In this document: positions 1-5,526 of the stretch, piece after piece
Numbering within the stretch: the first letter of the stretch is position 1
Layout of the letters: each line of letters begins with the position of its first letter
Virus record (IMG/VR): IMGVR_UViG_3300006990_000071
Location: 1 to 39,531 of that record
Source: a virus
Strand: one strand, 5' to 3'
Length of the DNA stretch: 39,531 bases
Made by a program: the position numbers and the translations under genes
Notes under the pieces: model-generated
Told to the model about the DNA's origin: nothing
Seen by the model: only the letters and a program-made list of their open reading frames with translations
The model's database searches: none

Positions 1-150
1 ATGAAATGCTGGGAGGTGCATAGTCCGAGGTGCTACTTTATTACAAAGCGGGCAACATATTTCTTCATCTATTTCAGACATCTTACGTCTATCCTGAAAT
101 ATTGTCATTTCACATTCTTCGTTATTACAGATTTGATTATAAAGTGCCAT
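1..150 (-). CDS. Small zinc-ribbon protein (FmdB-like), 3' end outside window
   Basis: The first 50 codons of a minus-strand gene run off the left edge of the window. Two cysteine pairs are visible: Cys8 and Cys13 in an N-terminal knuckle (ICNNEECEM), then CCPLC near residues 35-39. This spacing resembles the small FmdB-like zinc ribbons common in phage genomes, which are usually of unknown function. The start at 150 has a GGGGAG ribosome site 7 nt upstream, and its ATG overlaps the stop of the 18-codon ORF before it (TAATG). The rest of the protein is not visible, so the family is only suggested. No other role is implied by its neighbours. Confidence 0.6.
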   Translation of the reverse strand, partial: MALYNQICNNEECEMTIFQDRRKMSEIDEEICCPLCNKVAPRTMHLPAFH

Positions 151-206
151 TATATTCTCCCCGTAAATAGTGCTACCCAAGCGTATGTTGATAAGTCGTC
201 ATTCAT
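150..206 (-). CDS. Tiny ORF, 18 aa, possible coupled leader peptide
   Basis: An 18-codon reading frame (MNDDLSTYAWVALFTGRI) sits exactly between two neighbours. AAGGAG lies 5-6 nt upstream of its ATG, and its TAA overlaps the ATG of the zinc-ribbon gene (TAATG). The fit of ribosome site, start and overlapping stop suggests it is translated, perhaps only to couple translation of the next gene. The peptide has no recognisable motif. It is too short for composition to help, and it could be chance. Confidence 0.35.
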   Translation of the reverse strand: MNDDLSTYAWVALFTGRI

Positions 207-208
207 TT

Positions 209-316
209 TTACTCTCCTTGTATAAATCTATTGTTATGTTTAACTCTCCATCCGCAAGATTGCGCTATAGATAGAGTTGCTTCTAAGTCTTCTGGCGTTT
301 CGCACCAGTGTGGCAT
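209..316 (-). CDS. Small hypothetical protein, 35 aa
   Basis: A 35-residue ORF starting MPHWCETPEDLEATL. I chose the start at 316 because GGAGG lies 7 nt upstream. The same frame stays open back to 433, but a start there would overlap the end of the preceding gene by 86 nt and has a weaker ribosome site. Two cysteines and two tryptophans (HWC, SCGW) are present in a short, mostly polar sequence. The family is not recognised. It is followed after 2 nt by an 18-aa ORF with its own ribosome site, as in a packed phage operon. Confidence 0.5.
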   Translation of the reverse strand: MPHWCETPEDLEATLSIAQSCGWRVKHNNRFIQGE

Positions 317-347
317 TACTTCGCCTCCCTCTGTAATAATCTTAACT

Positions 348-1103
348 TCAGTTGGCGTTTGTATCTTCACTTGCGTTTTTACTGTCAATTTCCTGTTGCT
401 TTTCATTTTCTTTCTCTTCTTCTGTGTCTTCACTTAGACTGGGCAACATTTTAGTGGCAAGTGTATCTCCTAACTCTTTAAGAGAATTTACGCTAACGCC
501 TAACTTTGCTGCTGCCTGAACTTGTATTTGTTTAGTATCAATATTATGAGTCTCAATCTGCCCTACAGCTAATGTGATTTGTTCTGCTCCTACTAATCTA
601 CTTCTACGCGTATTAGTATCGCCTATAATTTTCAGATAAGATGGGACTTCTTTTGCTAATGGGTCTATTTGAATAAGCTGCCAGCAGAAGTCTGCTATTC
701 TCTCATTCTCTCCATAGAGTTGTTCTCTTCTAACGTTTACTTTGTTAGGAGTTAAATCGCTTTGCCATTCTTCTTTAATCTCTTGGATAAACTTATTCGC
801 AGTAACGTGCGTTAATCCACAGATATCTCCTATCTTTCTGCTGCTTTTTACTCCCCTTACTAATAGTGTTTCTACTACATTTTTCCATCTTTCTTTATCT
901 CCACGTGAGAATGGTCCTTTAGTTTGAGATGGCACTTCGCAATCTCTGATAAATGAATGGACTTTGTCTGGATGTTGTAAAGGTGAAACGTAATCTTCTT
1001 TTTTAATGATTTCGCTTTTAGCTACTTTAGAAATCTTACTTGCTGCCTCTAAAGGTTTAGTGTCTGTTTCTAAATTTTCAGCTACTTTAATTTTATTACT
1101 CAT
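348..1103 (-). CDS. Putative terminase small subunit-like HTH protein
   Basis: A 251-aa protein. The N-terminal ~50 residues are charged and probably disordered. Residues ~70-110 hold a helix-turn-helix-like stretch (VRGVKSSRKIGDICGLTHVT, followed by a recognition-helix-like segment and KEEW). Next comes a helical region with RREQLYGENERIADFC and GDTNTRRSRLVGAEQ, which resembles the dimerisation region of phage small terminases where a short 'R..L.G' motif follows the helices. The C-terminus is acidic (EDTEEEKENEKQQE). Small terminase subunits recognise packaging sites and hand DNA to the large subunit, which is not in this window. I chose ATG 1103 (AGAGG 8 nt upstream) over an upstream TTG at 1133. 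The gene has its own promoter and lies downstream of a terminator. A non-terminase DNA-binding regulator is the alternative. Confidence 0.5.
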   Translation of the reverse strand: MSNKIKVAENLETDTKPLEAASKISKVAKSEIIKKEDYVSPLQHPDKVHSFIRDCEVPSQTKGPFSRGDKERWKNVVETLLVRGVKSSRKIGDICGLTHVTANKFIQEIKEEWQSDLTPNKVNVRREQLYGENERIADFCWQLIQIDPLAKEVPSYLKIIGDTNTRRSRLVGAEQITLAVGQIETHNIDTKQIQVQAAAKLGVSVNSLKELGDTLATKMLPSLSEDTEEEKENEKQQEIDSKNASEDTNAN

Positions 1104-1142
1104 TATGTGTTCCTCTTTAATAAATATATTCAATATGAAGAA

Positions 1143-1172
1143 ATTATATAAAAACTGTAAAATAATTGTTAA
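1143..1172 (-). promoter_or_regulatory. Sigma70-like promoter for the 348-1103 gene
   Basis: Reading leftward, TTAACA (1172-1167) and TATAAT (1148-1143) are separated by 18 nt. The -10 lies about 40 nt upstream of the chosen ATG at 1103. It follows the terminator of the preceding homing endonuclease gene, so a new transcript is expected here. Confidence 0.6.
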
Positions 1173-1195
1173 ATAAATAGAGCAGCGTGTGAGCC

Positions 1196-1216
1196 ATATC
1201 TATCTACGATAGATAT
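1196..1216. promoter_or_regulatory. Perfect 9-bp dyad upstream of promoter (operator-like)
   Basis: ATATCTATC and GATAGATAT form a perfect 9-bp inverted repeat with a 3-nt centre. It lies 24 nt upstream of the -35 box at 1167-1172. The size and symmetry fit a site for a dimeric regulator, but no cognate protein is identified and AT-rich DNA makes chance dyads common. Confidence 0.4.
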
Positions 1217-1227
1217 ATACTCTGAGT

Positions 1228-1249
1228 GAGTATCTTTACAGCTATCGAA
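1228..1249 (-). promoter_or_regulatory. Shared 22-nt motif downstream of terminator (copy 1)
   Basis: The plus-strand text GAGT, then CTTT, then AGCTATCGAA recurs with identical spacing at 2384-2405. Both copies lie within 7-10 nt downstream (minus direction) of a terminator T tract and upstream of the next promoter. Ten contiguous bases are identical and about 18 of 22 match overall. The function is unknown; an activator or phage-specific promoter element is possible. Confidence 0.4.
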
Positions 1250-1255
1250 TTGTAA

Positions 1256-1290
1256 ATAAAAAAAAGCCCAGAGGTTTTAAGTCTGGGCTT
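1256..1290 (-). terminator. Rho-independent terminator after the GIY-YIG gene
   Basis: On the minus strand a 9-bp GC-containing stem (AAGCCCAGA / TCTGGGCTT, 1282-1290 with 1264-1272) with a 9-nt loop is followed by an uninterrupted T tract. It lies about 43 nt past the stop of the 1333-2259 gene and isolates it from the downstream gene. Confidence 0.9.
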
Positions 1291-1332
1291 AGTTCAAAGA
1301 AAGGACTTGCTAAAAGCAATATTGTTAGTTTA

Positions 1333-2259
1333 TTATGCGGTTTGAGTTTGTAAAGGCTTTTTATTTCTTTTGTTTGTCTTCATCTTGTTTGCTTTCCAGT
1401 TGCTGTCGATAATTGCGCCTTCCATACGAGGTGGTCTTCCTGCTATGAAGCCTTGTTGAATATAGTGCATTACGTTTTCTGTATTACTTTGTATCTGCTT
1501 CCAATTTTGTCCTCTGCGATAGATGCTTTGGTTTGGGATGTGTATCCATAGTTTAGTGCTCTTTATCTCATAGCCTTTATTAAGATACTGAATAAGATTA
1601 GATGTTGGGACTTGGAGTTCTTCGTATTGTCCTAATGTGTCTTTCCATACTGTTGTGAATTTTTGTTTTTCTACAACATTCTTCAGTGTGCCGTTCATCC
1701 AGTGTGAGTTTAGGATGTCTTGAGCTGATATACCTTTAGCGAAGTTATCAAATGTGCTTAGTATTCTCTCTAATGCGTTATGATTACATTTAAAAGTCTT
1801 GCCGGTGTTTTTGCAGTGAAACATTTTCTTAGGCTCCTTAAAATGATTTGTTCCCCCTACAGCCATATTATAAGTGTCAGCCATTTTAAGATATGTTTCA
1901 TCTACAATTTGTCTCTCTGCGATTTCAGTCTCATCACGTGTTTCATAGAAAGACATAAAGTGCTGCTCGAAGTTATGAATGCCTTTTTGAGCAACCATAT
2001 AACGAAGAAGAGTGCCGCTTCCAACATATTTTCTGAATTTGGAGAATGATGCTGTGTTAATCTTTCCCCAGTATTCAAAGCCATTAGTGCGGTCGATTAC
2101 TTTGTAAACGCAGTGTATCTTGTTGTCCTCAGAAATGTATTGGTCAAAGAGTGCCGAGATAGTTGTATCACATAGTGCTCGTCCATTGAAAAACTTTGCA
2201 ATGTTGTTTGATGAAGAGCCGAATAAAATTTTTGATGTCTTGTTAGCTTTAGATGCCAT
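1333..2259 (-). CDS. GIY-YIG family homing endonuclease (Seg-like)
   Basis: A 308-aa protein with a GIY-YIG nuclease core at residues ~48-135. The first motif is CVY (Tyr52) and the second YWG (Tyr63-Gly65, Trp in place of Ile). The catalytic-Arg region follows (SFSKFRKYVGSG, Arg76), then the Glu helix (IAERQIVDE, Glu115) and the typical end YNMAVGG. The C-terminal ~150 residues contain repeats such as VPTSNLIQYLNKGY and TENVMHYIQQGFIAGRPP, resembling the short DNA-binding repeats of phage Seg-type homing endonucleases. Such enzymes cut intron- or gene-less alleles and spread by repair. The start at 2259 has AAGGAG 7 nt upstream. The gene has a private promoter and terminators on both sides, as expected of an inserted selfish gene. 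No split gene or intron is visible around it. Confidence 0.85.
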   Translation of the reverse strand: MASKANKTSKILFGSSSNNIAKFFNGRALCDTTISALFDQYISEDNKIHCVYKVIDRTNGFEYWGKINTASFSKFRKYVGSGTLLRYMVAQKGIHNFEQHFMSFYETRDETEIAERQIVDETYLKMADTYNMAVGGTNHFKEPKKMFHCKNTGKTFKCNHNALERILSTFDNFAKGISAQDILNSHWMNGTLKNVVEKQKFTTVWKDTLGQYEELQVPTSNLIQYLNKGYEIKSTKLWIHIPNQSIYRRGQNWKQIQSNTENVMHYIQQGFIAGRPPRMEGAIIDSNWKANKMKTNKRNKKPLQTQTA

Positions 2260-2310
2260 TTTGTTTCTCCTTAAGAACCGTTGTTTATTTTCTTTAGTTT
2301 AGTTTTTTTG

Positions 2311-2352
2311 GTTCCTATTACTATATATACTACAACTTGAGAAACATCTCAA
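2311..2352 (-). promoter_or_regulatory. Promoter and overlapping palindrome for the GIY-YIG gene
   Basis: Leftward, TTGAGA (2352-2347) and TATATA (2329-2324) are separated by 17 nt. A palindrome TTGAGAAACATCTCAA (2337-2352) covers the -35 region and could be an operator. The block from GTTG through AGTATATATA to TAGGAAC (2336-2311) recurs almost exactly upstream of the scaffold/capsid genes at 36679-36703, so it looks like a phage promoter class rather than a generic site. Confidence 0.6.
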
Positions 2353-2383
2353 TTTTTACAAAAAAAAATAAAAAAAGTTTTTG

Positions 2384-2405
2384 GAGTGCCTTTTGAGCTA
2401 TCGAA
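2384..2405 (-). promoter_or_regulatory. Shared 22-nt motif downstream of terminator (copy 2)
   Basis: Second copy of the GAGT / CTTT / AGCTATCGAA motif found at 1228-1249. It lies between the terminator at 2415-2444 and the promoter at 2311-2352. Confidence 0.4.
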
Positions 2406-2414
2406 AAGCGAATA

Positions 2415-2444
2415 CAAAAAAACCGAGGTTGTTCAGGCCTCGGC
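2415..2444 (-). terminator. Rho-independent terminator after the membrane-protein operon
   Basis: Minus-strand stem CCGAGG / CCTCGG (2443-2438 with 2428-2423), with a 9-nt loop, is followed by seven T. It closes the transcript running from ~4.75 kb to 2.6 kb. Confidence 0.85.
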
Positions 2445-2612
2445 TTCTCTGCGTTGTGCAAGTTAGAATACTTAAATCTACCAAACCTTCATCAGAACTT
2501 TAAGAAAGATGACATAACATAACATCTTATTATAAGAATAACTTAAAGCTGAAAATTAGGATTAGGAGTTCAGGTAAAGATACTATAGACACCTTTTTAG
2601 TAATGTATAATT
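2445..2612 (-). other. Non-coding 3' region, possible small RNA
   Basis: There is no convincing gene between the stop at 2613 and the terminator. Leftward, a TATAAT at 2534-2529 is followed by a small hairpin (AAGATG / CATCTT), then CTTAAA / TTTAAG flanking about 22 nt, then the terminator. A ~105-nt RNA could start near 2522 and end at 2415. The -35 box is poor, so this may simply be a long 3' untranslated region. Confidence 0.25.
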
Positions 2613-3122
2613 TTATTTTACTGAAATAGCAACTAATGTGCCTGTAAGTGATAGTATAACTGCTCCGCTTACCCACATAAGAGCTTTATTAAGATTTTCT
2701 TCTTTACCAAGTCTCGAATTTAAATCGTCTATAGTGTTTTTACGTTCTGTTAATTTATCTCTTAACTCTTTATTTATATCAGCACAATCTTTATCTTTCT
2801 GCACTAATTGTAAATCACAAGCAGCTCTTTCAGACTTAATAGAAAGGTCTATTCTTTTTTGTAAGTTATCTAATCTTTCTTTCATCTGGCCTAAATCTGA
2901 CCTATAGACTAAATAGCCTGCAATAGGAGCAATAAGATTTGGTCTTGGCATAATCCATACTGTCAGCTCTAAATCACCGACCTTTAGTTTTTTCTTCTGG
3001 GGTGACCATACCATTGGTGCTTCAGATAAATCAAAGTTATTCTCTGTTTTTATTTCTTGCGCTGCTACTGTGTTTATACATAAAGTTAGAGAAAGTAAAA
3101 CAGACATTATTTTAGAAATCAT
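2613..3122 (-). CDS. Exported coiled-coil protein with C-terminal membrane anchor
   Basis: 169 aa. It begins with a Sec-type signal peptide (MISKIMSVLLSLTLCINTVA, likely cut before AQEIK). A short domain (~25-75) follows, then a charged coiled-coil region (~75-145, with Cys near 102 and 112), and a C-terminal transmembrane segment (~147-167, MWVSGAVILSLTGTLVAISV). The predicted topology is periplasmic with a C-terminal anchor. Its start overlaps the end of the upstream membrane protein gene by 11 nt. The pair could be an envelope or lysis-related complex (spanin-like or receptor-masking), but no family is recognised. It is the last gene of its operon before a strong terminator. Confidence 0.6.
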   Translation of the reverse strand: MISKIMSVLLSLTLCINTVAAQEIKTENNFDLSEAPMVWSPQKKKLKVGDLELTVWIMPRPNLIAPIAGYLVYRSDLGQMKERLDNLQKRIDLSIKSERAACDLQLVQKDKDCADINKELRDKLTERKNTIDDLNSRLGKEENLNKALMWVSGAVILSLTGTLVAISVK

Positions 3123-3483
3123 CGCAACGACCTGCCTCTCTACATTGACCTATGAGTGCGCAGACGTCTGAGCATTGCAAGAAGTCGTTTGCTGCCATTT
3201 GTTGTTGTTTTGCGCTTTCAATTTCTTCTTCGCAAGTAAGTCTATCTGCATCTCTTTGTTCTCTTAATTGTTTAACACGAAGAGCATCTTTCTCTCCGAG
3301 CTTTTTTTGTTGTGAAACAATAGTTGCTTCTTCGCCTTCACATATTACAGACTTATCGACAGATTTTAGATTATATCCACCAATGACTGATAATGTGATT
3401 GCTAAGAATAATATCATTGCTCTTTGTGCTTTTTCATTCTTGAGCAGGAGTAATACAATTTCTTGTGCTGTGTCTAAATTCAT
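3112..3483 (-). CDS. Single-pass membrane coiled-coil protein (i-spanin-like topology)
   Basis: 123 aa from ATG 3483, which has AAAGGAAGAAG upstream; an in-frame extension to 3552 has no ribosome site. A transmembrane segment lies at ~20-40 (RAMILFLAITLSVIGGY). It is followed by a heptad-like charged region (~55-95) and a Cys-rich tail with about four cysteines (CSDVCALIGQCREAGRC). N-in/C-out topology with a periplasmic coiled coil is what inner-membrane spanins have, and the next gene encodes a second membrane-anchored coiled coil. No Rz sequence signature is visible, so the role is inference. Its ATG overlaps the previous stop (ATGA) and its 3' end overlaps the next start. Confidence 0.55.
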   Translation of the reverse strand: MNLDTAQEIVLLLLKNEKAQRAMILFLAITLSVIGGYNLKSVDKSVICEGEEATIVSQQKKLGEKDALRVKQLREQRDADRLTCEEEIESAKQQQMAANDFLQCSDVCALIGQCREAGRCDDF

Positions 3484-3698
3484 TTCTTCTTCCTTTTGGT
3501 CTGTCTCAAATCTTTTTCGTATTGTAAAGATTTTTTTAGAGTTGTTGTGCAAGCTTCACGCATTTCACGGAGTTGTCTTCTTAAATCTCTACCTCTTGTG
3601 ATTTTATTTTGTAAGCAAAACTCTTCTAAGTCTGCATTAGCTCTATTAATAATAGCAGTAATTTCTGCGAATGAGAGCATTAGTTCATCTTGTCTCAT
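3480..3698 (-). CDS. Small basic helical protein, 72 aa
   Basis: 72 aa, almost entirely helical and strongly basic toward the C-terminus (ending RQTKRKKK), with TRGRDLRRQLREMREA in the middle. The composition recalls small histone-like or H1-like proteins found near phage structural genes, but no motif confirms DNA binding. The start at 3698 has AAGGTGAAG upstream and overlaps the stop of the 3695-4348 gene by 4 nt. Its own stop overlaps the ATG of the membrane protein gene, so translation is probably coupled. Confidence 0.6.
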   Translation of the reverse strand: MRQDELMLSFAEITAIINRANADLEEFCLQNKITRGRDLRRQLREMREACTTTLKKSLQYEKDLRQTKRKKK

Positions 3699-4348
3699 TT
3701 CTTCACCTTACTTAATGTTAGTCTATTATTAAACATTACTTTATAGTCTTCACCTTCGAATAGAACCTTTGTTCTGCTGATAATCTTAGATGTATGTAAA
3801 ACTTCACCGTGTATGCTTAACCATCTTCTCAATATGATAGGTGTTATTTTCTTTTTATAACATCTTAGTTCTACGAGCAGCATACAAAAGAATGCAGAAT
3901 ATACTTGTTTTAACTCTGTTGAGCTTTCTTTCCATACATCTTTAACACCATAGTCTTTATATAGTTTTGAAACAGTGATACCAAGTATTGTTTCTATTGT
4001 TTTATTAAAGAAGTCTTTAAATAAGTCATCACCCAATTCAGATTTAAATTGAGAATAGACTTGTTCTTCCCACGTTAACTGCCTATCATTGGTATTATTA
4101 TTATTTTTAGAAGAAGATGGCTCCGCTTTTTCTGTTAACTGCCTATCAATGGTATTACTGTTATTTTTTAGGTGTTCTTCATAAGCACTTAGTAATTGTT
4201 CAGAGAATACATACTCATCTTTTACTTTATTAAAATATAAAGCATCGTGGTCTTTATCAAGCAGCTTCTTTGTTTCTTTAAGAGCAAGCCATTGTCCCGG
4301 TGCTTTACCTTGTTTATCGTGTTTGTTATACATTTCTTTTGCGTTCAT
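3695..4348 (-). CDS. Hypothetical protein with possible KilA-N-like N-terminus and repeat insert
   Basis: 217 aa. Residues ~1-60 (GQWLALKETKKLLD, then EYVFSEQLLSAYEEHL) loosely resemble KilA-N/AntA DNA-binding modules, but without the full pattern. Residues ~62-95 are a low-complexity Asn/Ser linker containing NTIDRQLT and NTNDRQLT. These are encoded by two copies of a DNA repeat (4074-4158) that also occurs in non-coding DNA at 38.6 kb. The C-terminal ~120 residues are helical with aromatic and basic positions; no enzyme motif is seen. The start at 4348 has AAGGAG 6-7 nt upstream. The linker looks like an in-frame insertion of a mobile or functional DNA element into a spacer that tolerates it. 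Confidence 0.6.
   Translation of the reverse strand: MNAKEMYNKHDKQGKAPGQWLALKETKKLLDKDHDALYFNKVKDEYVFSEQLLSAYEEHLKNNSNTIDRQLTEKAEPSSSKNNNNTNDRQLTWEEQVYSQFKSELGDDLFKDFFNKTIETILGITVSKLYKDYGVKDVWKESSTELKQVYSAFFCMLLVELRCYKKKITPIILRRWLSIHGEVLHTSKIISRTKVLFEGEDYKVMFNNRLTLSKVKK
4074..4158. repeat. Dispersed direct repeat, array 1 (two copies, 60-nt spacing)
   Basis: Copies begin at 4074 and 4134 with the core gttaactgcctatca (plus strand). The first copy matches the first copy at 38618 exactly for 25 nt. The second copy carries the same T-to-A difference (CAATG for CATTG) as the second copy at 38678. Both arrays have exactly 60 nt between starts. Here the repeats are inside a coding region, and 60 nt keeps the reading frame. 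A 25-nt exact match is far beyond chance in a genome this size. Confidence 0.9.
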
Positions 4349-4357
4349 ATTTACTCC

Positions 4358-4747
4358 TTAAAACGGTTTAATCTTTTCGTCATCTGACATTAATTGGTGC
4401 GAATAACAATATTCATCGATGTTATAGAAACTATATTGACCCTTTAATACCTTCAGACCTCTTACTTGGTCATATGCTGCACTACGTTTTGTTGGTGTGC
4501 TGAAGATTTGTTCTTTATTAAGCATTGGAGGACAATGATAGAAAAACCATTTAATACTCTTAAAGTCATCTATCAGGTCTAAGACTATTGTAAATTCTTC
4601 CATTGGATAACAATAATCATTTAAATCTGTAATAACTTCTATTTTAATACAGAACTTTTCTTTAGCTGCTACAAATCTTCTAAATACATCTACAATTCTT
4701 ACAGCATATCTACCATCTTCAAGTGATTTGACAAATATTTCGTTCAT
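4358..4747 (-). CDS. Hypothetical protein, 129 aa
   Basis: First gene of the minus-strand operon ending at 2.4 kb. I chose ATG 4747 (AGG 11 nt upstream); the frame stays open to a GTG at 4780. The sequence is rich in Tyr, Phe, Asp and Lys (DDFKSIKWFFYHCPPML, QYSFYNIDEYCYSHQLM), with alternating strand-like segments. It suggests a small globular cytosolic protein. There is no signal peptide, membrane segment or recognised motif. Spacing to the next gene is 9 nt, with that gene's ribosome site in between. Confidence 0.6.
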   Translation of the reverse strand: MNEIFVKSLEDGRYAVRIVDVFRRFVAAKEKFCIKIEVITDLNDYCYPMEEFTIVLDLIDDFKSIKWFFYHCPPMLNKEQIFSTPTKRSAAYDQVRGLKVLKGQYSFYNIDEYCYSHQLMSDDEKIKPF

Positions 4748-4863
4748 ATAATATAACCTATAATATATACTAAATATCACTTATATTACTTTTTGATAGT
4801 AATATCTAATATTTTTTTATATTTTATAAGTTATGAATACTAAGACGCTCGTAAAAAGAATAC
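4748..4863. other. AT-rich upstream region of the 4358-4747 gene
   Basis: Nothing coding is seen. Leftward it holds several TATA-rich stretches (for example TTATAAAATATAAA) suitable as -10 elements, but no -35 box can be chosen with confidence. Confidence 0.4.
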
Positions 4864-4978
4864 AAAAAAAGGCTAAGCTGACAATCCATAGCCCCTGTAT
4901 ATATTCAGGAGTTGCGAAATTCCCGTAAGCACTAAATGCCCTGTTTAAGAGTGTGTGGCCGTGTTTGTCAGCTTAGCC
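4864..4978 (-). ncRNA. Candidate structured small RNA ending in a T tract
   Basis: On the minus strand GGCTAAGCTGACAA (4978-4965) pairs perfectly over 14 nt with TTGTCAGCTTAGCC (4884-4871), which is immediately followed by seven T. The 80 nt in between is less AT-rich than the surroundings and holds further hairpins (CCTG / CAGG around 4894-4909, GCA / TGC around 4929-4939). A long closing stem around a structured interior plus a terminator-type end suggests a free-standing RNA of ~110 nt. It does not match tRNA, tmRNA, 6S or any riboswitch I recognise. An unusually long terminator is the minimal explanation. Confidence 0.55.
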
Positions 4979-5011
4979 ATATATACATATAAGATGTTTT
5001 GAAATCTTTTA

Positions 5012-5092
5012 TTACAAATGTGGCAATAAAAAGCACATAAAGTAAAAACAAGCTATACTTATAGCAACAGCATCAGAATTTTTATATTTCAT
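5012..5092 (-). CDS. Possible 26-aa membrane peptide
   Basis: A 26-codon ORF starting MKYKNSDAVAI with a hydrophobic stretch (IACFYFMCFLLPHL). AAAAAGG lies 8 nt upstream of the ATG. It sits between the divergent plus-strand gene at 5146 and the candidate RNA. The ribosome site and hydrophobic core are suggestive, but the size makes this uncertain. Confidence 0.3.
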   Translation of the reverse strand: MKYKNSDAVAISIACFYFMCFLLPHL

Positions 5093-5145
5093 TTTTAATA
5101 CCTTTTTAAAGTTTTAGTTATATATATTATTAAAGGAGAGAATTT

Positions 5146-5526
5146 ATGACAAAAATTATTAAAGACAAAAACGAAGATTTACTTGAAGAAACAATAAGCA
5201 ACTTTTTAGATGCATATCCTTGGTTTGAAAGACGTTTAAATAATATGGAGCAAGAGCATAGAGATGCTGTCGGGATTGTATTAGAAACACATCCTGCTTT
5301 GATGTTTCATTTAAAAAATGTTTTTGACAAAAATCTTGACGAATATGGATTTGACCTAAAAGAAGAAGGCCGTTGGTATATTACTCGTGAAGAATATACA
5401 ATGTTTGGTATGTTAGCGATACCTTATGAAGGTGATGAATTGTGTTTAACAAACTATAAAAAAGGCAGTGGCATTATCGGATTAGACGGTGTCGAAATAG
5501 ATAGCACACAAAAACAAATTTTATAA
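5146..5526 (+). CDS. Hypothetical protein, 126 aa
   Basis: Plus-strand gene with a strong ribosome site (AAAGGAGAG) 7 nt before the ATG. The protein is acidic, with helices in the first ~75 residues (NNMEQEHRDAVGIVLETHP) and a strand-rich end (GRWYITREEYTMFGMLAIPYEGDELCL). There is no known motif, no signal and no membrane segment. It converges with the next minus-strand gene, the two stops overlapping by 6 nt. An AT-rich TATATATATTATTA stretch just upstream could serve as its -10 region. The function is unknown. Confidence 0.65.
   Translation: MTKIIKDKNEDLLEETISNFLDAYPWFERRLNNMEQEHRDAVGIVLETHPALMFHLKNVFDKNLDEYGFDLKEEGRWYITREEYTMFGMLAIPYEGDELCLTNYKKGSGIIGLDGVEIDSTQKQIL

Noticed and set aside
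1-225. Plus-strand 74-aa open frame at the left edge
   Set aside because: It is antisense to the zinc-ribbon gene, has no ribosome site visible and an implausible Phe/Tyr/Ile-rich composition.
3152-3601. Plus-strand 149-aa open frame
   Set aside because: Antisense to two well-supported overlapping genes with good ribosome sites; the Ser/Leu/Phe-rich product is typical of a shadow frame.
4864-4978. tRNA, tmRNA or known riboswitch at the structured RNA
   Set aside because: No acceptor CCA, no cloverleaf arms of tRNA size, no ligand-pocket signature I recognise; TTCG in the interior is not in a T-arm context.
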